Source: Salinarchaeum sp. Harcht-Bsk1
GTDB lineage: Archaea; Halobacteriota; Halobacteria; Halobacteriales; Salinarchaeaceae
DNA length: 64,000 bases
Assembly (NCBI RefSeq): GCF_000403645.1
Contig: NC_021313.1
Coordinates: 2,189,014-2,253,013 of the forward strand
Direction: 5' to 3'
Part shown: positions 35,299-42,958 of the stretch, piece by piece
Position numbering within the stretch: position 1 is the stretch's first letter
How the letters are laid out: each line of letters begins with the position of its first letter
Notes under the pieces: generated by a model
What the model saw: the letters and a program-made list of their open reading frames with translations, nothing else
Databases searched by the model: none
What the model was told of the DNA's origin: nothing
Translations under genes and position numbers: made by a program

Positions 35299-37395
35299 GT
35301 GTCCGAGCAGGCGATGCGGGTCGGAACGCTGTTCTGCCACGGCAGCGGCGACGAGTTCCTCGTTGCCCCCTACCGCGACGGCGACCGGCTCTTTCGTGCG
35401 AAACTGGAGCTCAAGGCAACGGACGCCGGACCGCGTCCTGGCCGATTCCGGGTGCTGAACGGTGCCCAGGAGGACCTGCGGGACCCGATGGAGTTCGTCG
35501 ACATCGCCCGGCGAGCCGACCGGATCCGCATCTCCGAACAGACGAGCCCCCGGGACCGCGAGCGGATCCGCGAGTGTCTCGAGGGCTACCAGCTCGAGGC
35601 GACCACCGTTCGAACGTGCCGTCACTGCTCGCAGGCCGGCCTGTACTCGCCGATCACCGAGGAGACGGCGATCAGCCACGGCGACGATACGATCTGTCGC
35701 AGCTGTGCGAAACAGGAACTCGAACGCGAACTGCGCCACCAGGGGTCGATGACCGGCGCAGCCCGCCAGCGCCTCGAAGAACTGCTCTGGAAGGTCAAGG
35801 ACCTCGACCGGATCACCGACCTCCTCAAAGGACGGCTCGATCCGGACCTGACGAAGGTCGACGAGATGGACGCCACGGTCCAGGCGGTCGATCCCGTTCC
35901 CGTCGCCGATCTCGACGTCCACCCGGACCTCCAGGCCTACCTCGACGGCAAGTACGACGAACTCCTCCCCGTCCAGAGTCGCGCGGTCCACGCCGGCCTG
36001 CTGGACGGCGAGGATCAACTGGTCGTCAGCGCGACGGCGACCGGGAAGACGCTCGTCGGCGAACTGGCGGGAATCGACCGCGTGCTCAGGGGCGAGGGGA
36101 AGCTCCTCTTCCTCGTCCCGCTCGTCGCGCTCGCGAACCAGACCTACGAGGACTTCCAGGAGGCCTACGGCGACCTCGTCGACGTCACGCTCCGGGTCGG
36201 GGGCAGCCGCGTCCGGGACAGCGGGCAGGCGTTCGACCCGAATGCCGACGTCATCGTCGGCACTTACGAAGGCATCGACCACTCGCTCCGGGTCGGCAAG
36301 GACCTCGGCGACGTCGGCACCGTGGTCATCGACGAGGTCCACACCATCGCGGAGGAGGGCCGCGGCCACCGGCTCGACGGCCTGATCTCCCGGCTGAAGT
36401 ACTACTGCGAGGAGCGAGCCGCAAATCGCACTACGGGAAGCGGTGGGGCGAGCGCAGACTCGCCCGAGGCGGCCGATCCCTCCGCCGGCACCCAGTGGAT
36501 CTACCTCTCGGCGACTGTCGGCAACCCAGGCGAACTCGCGGCCGGCCTCGACGCCTCGCTCGTCGAGTTCGAGGAGCGCCCGGTGCCGATCGAACGGCAC
36601 CTCACGTTCGCCGACGGCCGGGAGAAGCCCGACGTCGCCAACACGCTGGTCAAACGGGAGTACGACCACGAGTCCTCGAAGGGGTACCACGGCCAGACGA
36701 TCATCTTCACGAACTCCCGGCGGCGCTGCCACGAGATCGCCCGAAAACTGGACTACAGCGCCGCCGCCTACCACGCTGGCCTCGACTACGGCGAACGCAA
36801 ATCCGTCGAACGGCGATTCTTGAACCAGGACCTCGCCGCCGTCGTGACGACTGCCGCGCTCGCGGCGGGTGTCGACTTCCCCGCCTCGCAGGTCGTCTTC
36901 GACTCGCTCGCGATGGGGATCGAGTGGCTCACCGTCCAGGAGTTCGAGCAGATGCTGGGCCGCGCCGGTCGTCCGGACTACCACGACCGCGGCCGCGTCT
37001 ACGTCCTCGTCGAACCCGACTGCGCCTACCACAACTCCCAGGAGCGCACGGAGGACGAGGTCGCTTTCCAGCTACTGAAAGGCGAGATGGAGCCGGTCCG
37101 CACCCGCTACGACGGGGCCGCCGGCGTCGAGGAGACGCTCGCGAACGTCGTCGTCGGCGGGGCCGCAGCCAAGCGGCTCAACGACCGGATGGTCGGGCAG
37201 ATCCCGACGACCCACGCCCTCGGCAAGTGTCTCGAGTACGAGTTCATCGACGGGCTCGAACCGACCGACCTCGGCCGGGCGGTCACCTCGCACTTCCTCG
37301 CGCCCGACGACGCGTTCCGGATCCTCGAGGGCATCCGCCACGACGAGGACCCCTACGAGATCGTCGCACGGGTCATCCTCGCCGACGAGGGGTGA
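35299..37395 (+). CDS. Ski2-like DEAH/DEVH-box helicase with N-terminal DUF5814 region
   Basis: A 698-residue haloarchaeal helicase. The N-terminal ~200 residues contain a zinc-binding CRHC ... CRSC and a helical region, which I recall as DUF5814. The RecA1 domain has Walker A VSATATGKT near residue 242, then VIDEVHTI and IYLSATVGNPGEL. RecA2 has IIFTNSRRRCHEIARKL, GVDFPASQVVFDSLAMG and motif VI QMLGRAGRPDY. It may unwind RNA or DNA, as in the Ski2/Hel308 group. The GTG start at 35299 (SEQAMRVGTLFCHG) is inferred; no Shine-Dalgarno is seen. Confidence 0.88.
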   Translation: MSEQAMRVGTLFCHGSGDEFLVAPYRDGDRLFRAKLELKATDAGPRPGRFRVLNGAQEDLRDPMEFVDIARRADRIRISEQTSPRDRERIRECLEGYQLEATTVRTCRHCSQAGLYSPITEETAISHGDDTICRSCAKQELERELRHQGSMTGAARQRLEELLWKVKDLDRITDLLKGRLDPDLTKVDEMDATVQAVDPVPVADLDVHPDLQAYLDGKYDELLPVQSRAVHAGLLDGEDQLVVSATATGKTLVGELAGIDRVLRGEGKLLFLVPLVALANQTYEDFQEAYGDLVDVTLRVGGSRVRDSGQAFDPNADVIVGTYEGIDHSLRVGKDLGDVGTVVIDEVHTIAEEGRGHRLDGLISRLKYYCEERAANRTTGSGGASADSPEAADPSAGTQWIYLSATVGNPGELAAGLDASLVEFEERPVPIERHLTFADGREKPDVANTLVKREYDHESSKGYHGQTIIFTNSRRRCHEIARKLDYSAAAYHAGLDYGERKSVERRFLNQDLAAVVTTAALAAGVDFPASQVVFDSLAMGIEWLTVQEFEQMLGRAGRPDYHDRGRVYVLVEPDCAYHNSQERTEDEVAFQLLKGEMEPVRTRYDGAAGVEETLANVVVGGAAAKRLNDRMVGQIPTTHALGKCLEYEFIDGLEPTDLGRAVTSHFLAPDDAFRILEGIRHDEDPYEIVARVILADEG

Positions 37396-37429
37396 GCGTC
37401 GTGGATCGACGATTCGCCGACGTACCCGC

Positions 37430-37846
37430 TCAGCGGCTTCCCTCGACGATCCCGACCACGGCCTCGAGCAGGGCGGTGACGTCGAGGTCGTTCGGCACCG
37501 AGAAGTACAGTCCTTCGTCGCGTGGCGTGACGACCCGGACGACGCTCCGGTCCGTCGCGACGGTGATCAGCCCGTCCACGTCGTCGATCGTCGGGTAGAG
37601 GTCGAGGAACAGTTCCCGCTCGCGAAAGTCCAGGTCGATGTACTCGTGAATCGAGTCGGCGGCCTCGGCAACGGCTTCTCCCGACCCGTACATCGCTTCG
37701 AGGTCGTCGGAAACGTACAGTAACCGGTAGTCACCGGGCGTGTACTCTGCGACGACCAGCACGTCGTCGCCGGCCGCCTCGAGCAGGTGGTCGACTGCGC
37801 CGTCGGCGTCGAAGCCCACCAGTTTCGAGGGTTCCCGCAACGTCAT
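37430..37846 (-). CDS. Haloarchaeal protein of unknown function
   Basis: A 138-residue acidic alpha/beta protein starting MTLREPSKLVGFDADGAVDH. DDVLVVAEYTPGDYRLLYVS, DSIHEYIDLDFRERELFLD and a C-terminal LEAVVGIVEGSR are visible; similar proteins occur widely in haloarchaea (possibly DUF7522). No metal or catalytic motif stands out. It is convergent with the helicase gene, 34 bases apart. Confidence 0.65.
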   Translation of the reverse strand: MTLREPSKLVGFDADGAVDHLLEAAGDDVLVVAEYTPGDYRLLYVSDDLEAMYGSGEAVAEAADSIHEYIDLDFRERELFLDLYPTIDDVDGLITVATDRSVVRVVTPRDEGLYFSVPNDLDVTALLEAVVGIVEGSR

Positions 37847-37946
37847 GCCCGTCACATACCCGCGGATCACCAAAACTGTGGGGGGCTGTCACACGGACTG
37901 CAGCCCAGCGAAACCCTTTACCGCCGGTCGCTCGAACGACGGGTGC

Positions 37947-38019
37947 GGGACCGTGGGGTAGCTTGGTATCCTTCAGCGTTTGGGACGCTGCAACCCCGAT
38001 TCAAATTCGGGCGGTCCCA
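37947..38019 (+). tRNA. tRNA-Pro (anticodon TGG)
   Basis: Acceptor GGGACCG pairs with CGGTCCC. Anticodon stem CAGCG/CGCTG, loop TTTGGGA with anticodon TGG; T arm CCCGA-TTCAAAT-TCGGG. Discriminator A, no encoded CCA. Unlike the other three tRNA genes here it has no duplicate 3' end downstream; it is followed by a 3'-end module instead. Confidence 0.95.
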
Positions 38020-38131
38020 TGCCCACTTTTTACTTCGTCGGGTGTCCTCGCTCGCTTCGCTCGCTGCGGGCACCACTCCTCGTAAAAACTTGGGGGAAAA
38101 ACTCCTCGGCGCTCACTCCGTTCGCGCCGAG
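38020..38131. repeat. 3'-end module, copy 2 (inverted relative to copy 1)
   Basis: Read on the minus strand: hairpin CTCGGCG/CGCCGAG (38105-38131), T5 (38097-38101), spacer, T5 (38084-38088), a palindrome starting ACGAGGAGTGGTGCCCGCAG, then A5 (38027-38031), which is T5 on the plus strand eight bases after tRNA-Pro. The palindrome is very similar to copy 1. It lies between convergent tRNA-Pro and the lipoprotein gene. Confidence 0.65.
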
Positions 38132-38243
38132 TGAACCGCGCTCGCTTCGTCCTGTCGAGCGAAGCGAGACAGGGCTCGAGGAGCTTCGCTCCTCGGTGCT
38201 CGCGCGGATGCCTGGAGTCTACAGCATGGTCGCTCCGCGACTG

Positions 38244-38681
38244 CTACGGCGTCGACCGTCGCGTGAGTACGTCCGGCGCCCGCCCGCTCCCCGCCGACTC
38301 CGGTGGCGCCCAGACGACTTCGAGGGCCGTGACCCGCTCGGTGTCGTATCCCCACAGCGTGGATTCCCCGGGTTCCACCGGCCCGAACTCGGGGCCGCCG
38401 AACCAGACCATTCGGTCCGCCGTCCCAGTCTCGGTCACGTGATCGATGGCGAGCAGACCGGTGTTGTCCTCGGTGAACGCCTGGTTCCCCTCGTAGGTGA
38501 TCGTGTAGTTGCTGGCCTCGGGATCGAACTCGATGCCGAACTCGGTGCCCGGCGGGGAATCGCTATCGCTGGATCCGTCGTCGTCCTTCAGGACGCTGCA
38601 GCCTGCGATGCCCGTGACCCCTGCGCCCCCGAAAGCGATCAGTACCCGCCGCCGCGACCAGTCTCCGTTCGTTCCCCGCAT
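38244..38681 (-). CDS. Tat-exported lipoprotein of unknown function
   Basis: A 145-residue protein. The N-terminus DWSRRRVLIAFGGAGV with lipobox TGIAGC (Cys near residue 27) indicates a twin-arginine lipoprotein anchored at the outer face of the membrane, as usual in haloarchaea. An acidic Ser/Asp linker precedes a compact beta domain (NYTITYEGNQAF, RVTALEVVWAPPESAG). I do not recognise the family. Confidence 0.8.
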   Translation of the reverse strand: MRGTNGDWSRRRVLIAFGGAGVTGIAGCSVLKDDDGSSDSDSPPGTEFGIEFDPEASNYTITYEGNQAFTEDNTGLLAIDHVTETGTADRMVWFGGPEFGPVEPGESTLWGYDTERVTALEVVWAPPESAGSGRAPDVLTRRSTP

Positions 38682-38786
38682 TGATTGATCGGGGGTGAGC
38701 GACGAGTGGACGTAGGCGTGACGATCGCAGTACAGTGTGTGAGGCTCCCTGGTGCCGTCGCTACTCGCCGACGTCGCCGGAAAATC

Positions 38787-38946
38787 ACGCCAGGACAGGG
38801 ATTTGAACCGGAGGAAGACGGTCCTGCTCACGCCCTTCGGTCGTTTCGCGGGCTGCGTCTTCCGGGCACAAATCCCGCCGTCGCCGGTGTCTCGACGCAC
38901 GGTTCACTCGTCGCTGTCGCTCCTCGCTCACGTTGTGCGTCGAGAA
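38787..38946 (-). repeat. tRNA-tail element B (behind tRNA-Ser)
   Basis: Bases 38787-38809 are an exact 23-base copy of 38947-38969, the 3' end of tRNA-Ser, 160 bases apart. On the tRNA strand the interior contains an inverted T-arm-like GGGATTTG (38869-38876), a stem GGAAGACG / CGTCTTCC, and the core GCAGCCCGCG ... CCGAAGGGCGTGAGCAGGAC, closely resembling element C. No open frame is convincing. Confidence 0.75.
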
Positions 38947-38947
38947 A

Positions 38948-39029
38948 CGCCAGGACAGGGATTTGAACCCTGAATCCCGTAAGGGAACACGCTTTCCAGG
39001 CGTGCGCCTTGCCGTTCGGCCATCCTGGC
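38948..39029 (-). tRNA. tRNA-Ser (anticodon GGA)
   Basis: Acceptor GCCAGGA pairs with TCCTGGC, the anticodon stem CACGC/GCGTG closes the loop CTGGAAA (anticodon GGA), a long variable arm (TTCCCTTACGGGAT region) is typical of tRNA-Ser, and the T arm is CAGGG-TTCAAAT-CCCTG. Discriminator G. Confidence 0.95.
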
Positions 39030-39118
39030 TCCTGCAGGCGAACGTAGCGCAGTCCGTCGCTTAAGGACTTTCGTTCTGGCCGCCGGATGGCGGCGATCGA
39101 ACTCTGCCTGGTTCGGGC

Positions 39119-39844
39119 TTACCGTGTGCTGATCTCGTCTTCGTCCCTGACGATCCGCGTCTCGGCCTCGCCACTGGTGTTCTCGTTGACGAGGTCGTAG
39201 AAGTCGTCCTGCATGCCGGCGGGGAAGGTGAGCACGCCGACCCACGACCCGTCGGGCTGCCACTCCTCGCGTTCGAGGTCACCGAACTGCCGGATGCGGG
39301 CCTGGGCGCTGCCGGCGTAGTCCGCGGGCACCTGCACGGCGACGGTGACCTCGTCGAAGCGGATCGGGATCACGGGTCGGAGGGCGTCGAGCGCTTCGTC
39401 GACCTGCGGTTCGACGGGCTCCATCGGATCGATGCGGAAGTCTGTCTCCTCCAGTGCGGACTCGATGCGTTCCGGTGGGTGCGGCGCGTCGTCCATCTGG
39501 GGGTTGACCGCGTTCCGCGTGATCTGGTCGACCAGTTGTTTGTGCTTCTGCTCCTGCATCTCGCGGCGCTGCTCGGCGGTGATCTGGATCTCGCCGTCCT
39601 GGATCACTTGCGGGATGATCTCGAGGGCCTCCGTCGTGCCGAATACATCCTCGAGATCGCTCTCGGCGGGCCGGTCGCCGCTGGCGGCGTCCTCGAACAC
39701 GTCCTCGGCGGCGATGACGTCCTCGAGGTCGCCCTCGAACTCCCCGCGCTTGATCTCGAGGGCGGCGTCGGGGTCGACGAGCACCTCGAATCGCTCCCCG
39801 TGGGACTCCAACCGTGCCGTCACCGCCTCGTCGAGCGATATCAT
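39119..39844 (-). CDS. Ribosome maturation factor SBDS/Sdo1
   Basis: A 241-residue archaeal SBDS, which helps release aIF6 from the 50S subunit. It begins MISLDEAVTARLESHGERFE, contains ITAEQRREMQEQKHKQLVDQ and ITRNAVNPQMDDAPHPPERI, and the third domain has PIRFDEVTVAVQVPADYAG. It is the last gene of the rnp3-methyltransferase-rnp2-psmA-SBDS string. In other archaea exosome genes follow SBDS; haloarchaea lack them and a tRNA-Ser gene follows here. Confidence 0.95.
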   Translation of the reverse strand: MISLDEAVTARLESHGERFEVLVDPDAALEIKRGEFEGDLEDVIAAEDVFEDAASGDRPAESDLEDVFGTTEALEIIPQVIQDGEIQITAEQRREMQEQKHKQLVDQITRNAVNPQMDDAPHPPERIESALEETDFRIDPMEPVEPQVDEALDALRPVIPIRFDEVTVAVQVPADYAGSAQARIRQFGDLEREEWQPDGSWVGVLTFPAGMQDDFYDLVNENTSGEAETRIVRDEDEISTR

Positions 39845-39991
39845 ACCACCGGGTAACACATCCCGGGCCAAATGCCTTTCCCGCCGGAATCGAGGCCGAA
39901 CCGATCGCAAGCGGGCGGTCCGGCGGCTACTCGACGCGTCGCAGTTCGAAAACGGATCGGGCCGTGCGGTCGAAGCCGGCGCTTCGATCGG

Positions 39992-40771
39992 TTACTCTTC
40001 GTCTTCGTCGGCGTCCTCGACGTCCTCCTCGGGCTCTTCGGGCGCGAGCAGGTCGTTGGACTCGAGGTACTCCTCGATCTCGTCGTCGGTCAGTTCGATG
40101 AAGTTCTCGGACTCGACGTCGACGGTGGCCATCCCGATGCCCTCGGGCCGGAGTTCGCCGTCGTTGACGGAGGCGAGCGCCTCGAGCGCGAGTTCGACGC
40201 CGCCGGAGATGTCCTCGGCCTCCTCGTAGTGCTCCTCCAGGTACTCCTGGAGTTCGCCGCGGTCTGCACCGACGGCCAGCGCCTTCCACTCGTAGGGCGT
40301 CCCGGAGGGGTCGGTCTCGTAGAGGCGCGGCTCGCCGTCCTCGACGCCGCCGACGATGAGCGCGACGCCGAAGGGCCGGGCGCCGCCGACCTGCGTGTAC
40401 TGCTGGATGTGGTCGGTGACGTTCTTCGTGAGGGTCTCGACGCCGATGGGCTCGCCGTACCGGAGCTGGTTGACCTGGGACTGGCGGCGAGCGAAGTCGA
40501 TGAGCTGTCTGGCGTCGGCGACGTGGCCGGCCGACGCGATGCCGATGTGGTCGTCGGCCTTGTGGATCTTCTCGACGCTGGTGCGCTCCATCAGCGGGGA
40601 GCGGATCCGCTTGTCGACGGCAAGCACGACGCCGTCCTCGGTACGGATACCGATGCTGGCGGTGCCTCGCTTGACTGCCTCTCGCGCGTACTCGACCTGG
40701 TAGAGGCGTCCGTCCGGGGAGAAGATGGTAATCCCGCGGTCGTAGGCCTGCTGTTGGGCTTGTCCCTGCAT
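39992..40771 (-). CDS. psmA: Proteasome alpha subunit (alpha1)
   Basis: A 259-residue outer-ring subunit of the 20S proteasome. It starts MQGQAQQQAYDRGITIFSPD, followed by GRLYQVEYAREAVKRGTASI, the alpha signature. IASAGHVADARQLIDFARRQ and HIQQYTQVGGARPFGVALIV are also conserved. The C-terminal tail is highly acidic (EEPEEDVEDADEDEE), as in other haloarchaeal alpha1 proteins. It follows rnp2 by four bases. A second alpha gene lies at 55571. Confidence 0.97.
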   Translation of the reverse strand: MQGQAQQQAYDRGITIFSPDGRLYQVEYAREAVKRGTASIGIRTEDGVVLAVDKRIRSPLMERTSVEKIHKADDHIGIASAGHVADARQLIDFARRQSQVNQLRYGEPIGVETLTKNVTDHIQQYTQVGGARPFGVALIVGGVEDGEPRLYETDPSGTPYEWKALAVGADRGELQEYLEEHYEEAEDISGGVELALEALASVNDGELRPEGIGMATVDVESENFIELTDDEIEEYLESNDLLAPEEPEEDVEDADEDEE

Positions 40772-40775
40772 AGTG

Positions 40776-41309
40776 TTAGTCGCGGTCGGATTCGGTGTCG
40801 CAGTTGGGTTCGGTGTCGTCGCGATCCGTTCGATCGCAATCGGATTCCGTGGCGCCGAGGAACCCCGCATCGGTACGGACGTCCACCCGGGGCGAGCGGA
40901 CGGTCGCGGTGCGCTCCTGGCGTTGGTACACGACGGTTCTCTCCTCAGATGGTTCCGGTGGCCCGCCTAAATACTTTTCTTCACAGGCACGGACCGTCCC
41001 GCTCGTACCCCGGACTCGCAAGCCCACCGCATCGCCGCCGACGGCGTCGATGCACGCGAGTGCTGCACGGGCCCGATCGACCGTCCCTCGGCGGACTTTC
41101 AGGATCGCACGCCCCATCGATCCGTCCCGATCGAACCGGAGCACCGTCGGATCGATCGCCGCGCTTCCAGGATCGCCACACAGCGCCCGAGTGGCGTCCC
41201 AGACCTCGCGCTGGAACGCCCGCCGGTCGAACGACGCGTCCGGCCAGGATTCGAGTCCCACTGCGAGGTACCGATACCGCGGCCGGAGGTGTTTCGGAAG
41301 GTGTTTCAT
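40776..41309 (-). CDS. rnp2: Ribonuclease P protein component 2 (Pop5/Rpp14)
   Basis: 177 residues. Pop5 is one of the archaeal RNase P proteins needed for tRNA 5' maturation and pairs with Rpp30. MKHLPKHLRPRYRYLAVGLE and SMGRAILKVRRGTVDRARAA, then VGLRVRGTSGTVRACEEKYL, fit the family. The C-terminal ~50 residues form an Asp/Glu/Arg-rich tail beyond the usual ~130-residue core. It is four bases upstream of psmA. Confidence 0.93.
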   Translation of the reverse strand: MKHLPKHLRPRYRYLAVGLESWPDASFDRRAFQREVWDATRALCGDPGSAAIDPTVLRFDRDGSMGRAILKVRRGTVDRARAALACIDAVGGDAVGLRVRGTSGTVRACEEKYLGGPPEPSEERTVVYQRQERTATVRSPRVDVRTDAGFLGATESDCDRTDRDDTEPNCDTESDRD

Positions 41310-41355
41310 CGTGTCTGATTCCGTATGTGTGGCTCGGGATTGGCTTCGCCGTCGA

Positions 41356-41988
41356 TCACTCCGCTCCAGGCACGACGTCGCCCTCGCCGATCCGGTGGGT
41401 GACGATCACGCCGACCTGGTCGTGGATGCGCTGTACGTCGACGACGGCGTATCCCACGTCGGTGAACGCTTCGACGAGGGTGCCGACGGTGGCGGGATCG
41501 TCGACCTCCGGCGAGTAGAAGGGGACGCTCGGGTCGGGCTCCTCGAAGAACATCACGTCGCCGAGGACGATCCGCTCTGGCTCGTACTCGGCCCAGATTT
41601 CGATTGCCTCCCGTTTTTCCGCGTCGCTGAGGTGGTGAAGCGCGAAGTTCGAGACGATCACGTCGGCGGGGCCGTCGTAGTTGGGTTCGCGGAAGGATCC
41701 CTCGCCGATTTCGACGTTGTCGAGCCCCCGATCCGCGACCTTCTGGCGGGCCTGATCGAGCATCCCCTCGCTGAGGTCTCGCAGGACGACGCGCTCGGCA
41801 GCGTCGGCGAGGGCGAGGCCGATCGCTCCCGTCCCGGCACCGAGGTCGAGCACGGTGTGGTCCGGCTCGGGTGCAGCGCCCTCGATCACCGCCCCCGCGC
41901 AGGCCCGGTACTCCTCGCTCGAATCGTCGTCGTACTCCTCGGCGACCTCGGTGAACCGGGCCGCGTGATCCTCAGGCGTCTGGGTCAT
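41356..41988 (-). CDS. Class I SAM-dependent methyltransferase
   Basis: A 210-residue Rossmann methyltransferase. Motif I is TVLDLGAGTGAIGLALADA, motif II VVLRDLSEGMLDQARQK, and VIVSNFALHHLSDAEKREAI is the post-II region. The substrate is unknown. It overlaps the end of rnp3 by 17 bases and precedes rnp2, so it is translated with RNase P subunits; an RNA or translation-factor substrate is plausible but unproven. Confidence 0.9.
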   Translation of the reverse strand: MTQTPEDHAARFTEVAEEYDDDSSEEYRACAGAVIEGAAPEPDHTVLDLGAGTGAIGLALADAAERVVLRDLSEGMLDQARQKVADRGLDNVEIGEGSFREPNYDGPADVIVSNFALHHLSDAEKREAIEIWAEYEPERIVLGDVMFFEEPDPSVPFYSPEVDDPATVGTLVEAFTDVGYAVVDVQRIHDQVGVIVTHRIGEGDVVPGAE

Positions 41989-42676
41989 ACCGACCAGCTT
42001 CGACCCCTGGCTCAATGAACGCCTCGGACTGGATCTCTCGGTTCCGCTCGGCCAGCCTCCCCCACTCCGCGAGGCCGTCCTCGATCGCCTCACCCGGAAT
42101 CCCGATCTCTTCGTCCAGCGCCTCGAGTTCCCGACGCGCACGAAGTTGCAGGTGCGAGCGGGGATCCGCCGAGACGACGAACGGCGCGCCGGCGTCGTCG
42201 ATCAGCTCCCAGGACTTCCGCAGGTCCTTGATGGCCCGCACGCGGGTGCCGCCGGACTCGCGCAACACGGGCCGCAGATTCAGTTCGATCCGGACGCCGT
42301 GCTCGGCAGCGGCGTTCGCCATCACGTGGTTCAGGTCGCCCTGTTCGGCCATCGGATGTGCGAGCACGTCTACCTTCTCCTGCTCCACCGCGAAGCGGTT
42401 CAGTTCGATCGTCCCGCCGTGGATCCCCACGAGCGTGTAATCAGGGCGGAAGTTCCCGAGGTAGCCACTCGCCTGCTGGGCGTCCTCGGCCTGGATCTCG
42501 ACCCCGTTTACGACGTCGACACCCGTCTCCGCTGCGACAGCACCCGCGTCGAACTCCGCGCGCTGGTCGCCGTGATTCCGGACGACGATCCCCTCGTACC
42601 CGTACTCCTTGGCCGTGATCGCGAGCCGCGAGACCGTCGACTCTCCCTCCGGCACGGCGTGGACGGCCTCGTACAT
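41972..42676 (-). CDS. rnp3: Ribonuclease P protein component 3 (Rpp30)
   Basis: A 234-residue TIM-barrel RNase P subunit, partner of Pop5. MYEAVHAVPEGESTVSRLAI, KEYGYEGIVVRNHGD, DVLAHPMAEQGDLNHVMANA and FVVSADPRSHLQLRARRELE are family features. It opens the RNase P/proteasome/SBDS superoperon. The start at 42676 matches the usual N-terminus. Confidence 0.95.
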   Translation of the reverse strand: MYEAVHAVPEGESTVSRLAITAKEYGYEGIVVRNHGDQRAEFDAGAVAAETGVDVVNGVEIQAEDAQQASGYLGNFRPDYTLVGIHGGTIELNRFAVEQEKVDVLAHPMAEQGDLNHVMANAAAEHGVRIELNLRPVLRESGGTRVRAIKDLRKSWELIDDAGAPFVVSADPRSHLQLRARRELEALDEEIGIPGEAIEDGLAEWGRLAERNREIQSEAFIEPGVEAGRYDPDA

Positions 42677-42771
42677 ACCACCGGGGTCGCAGGCGCCGGC
42701 CTTCCGCCTTTCGGAGCATGGGGCCAGCTGGCACCTGCATTCGCGAACGAGCGAAGCGAGTGAGCGATTCT

Positions 42772-42958
42772 CCGCGCCGAGCACAGCGAGGCGCGGCCTT
42801 TTTTGGCGGAGATTTTTTGCGCGAGCGGTTCCCGCAGCGAGCGGAAGCGTCCTCGCGAGCGTAGCGAGCGAGGGCTCGATAGTCGCAGCCCGCGCAGGCC
42901 GAAGGCCGAGCAGGAACGTCTATCGGCGAGCGAGGAAATCCGAGCGCAAAAAAAGGTC
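42772..42958. repeat. 3'-end module, copy 3, with an inserted tRNA-tail core
   Basis: Hairpin CCGCGCC/GGCGCGG (42772-42796), T6 (42799-42804), spacer GGCGGAGA, T6 (42813-42818), GCGCGAGCGGTTCCCGCAG, then a ~90-base insertion relative to copy 4 that includes AGTCGCAGCCCGCGCAGGCC ... GAGCAGGAACGTCT at 42881-42920, then A7 at 42948-42954 (T7 four bases after the stop of the RAD55/KaiC gene). It lies between two minus-strand genes, so the plus-strand terminator half has no evident gene to end. Confidence 0.65.
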
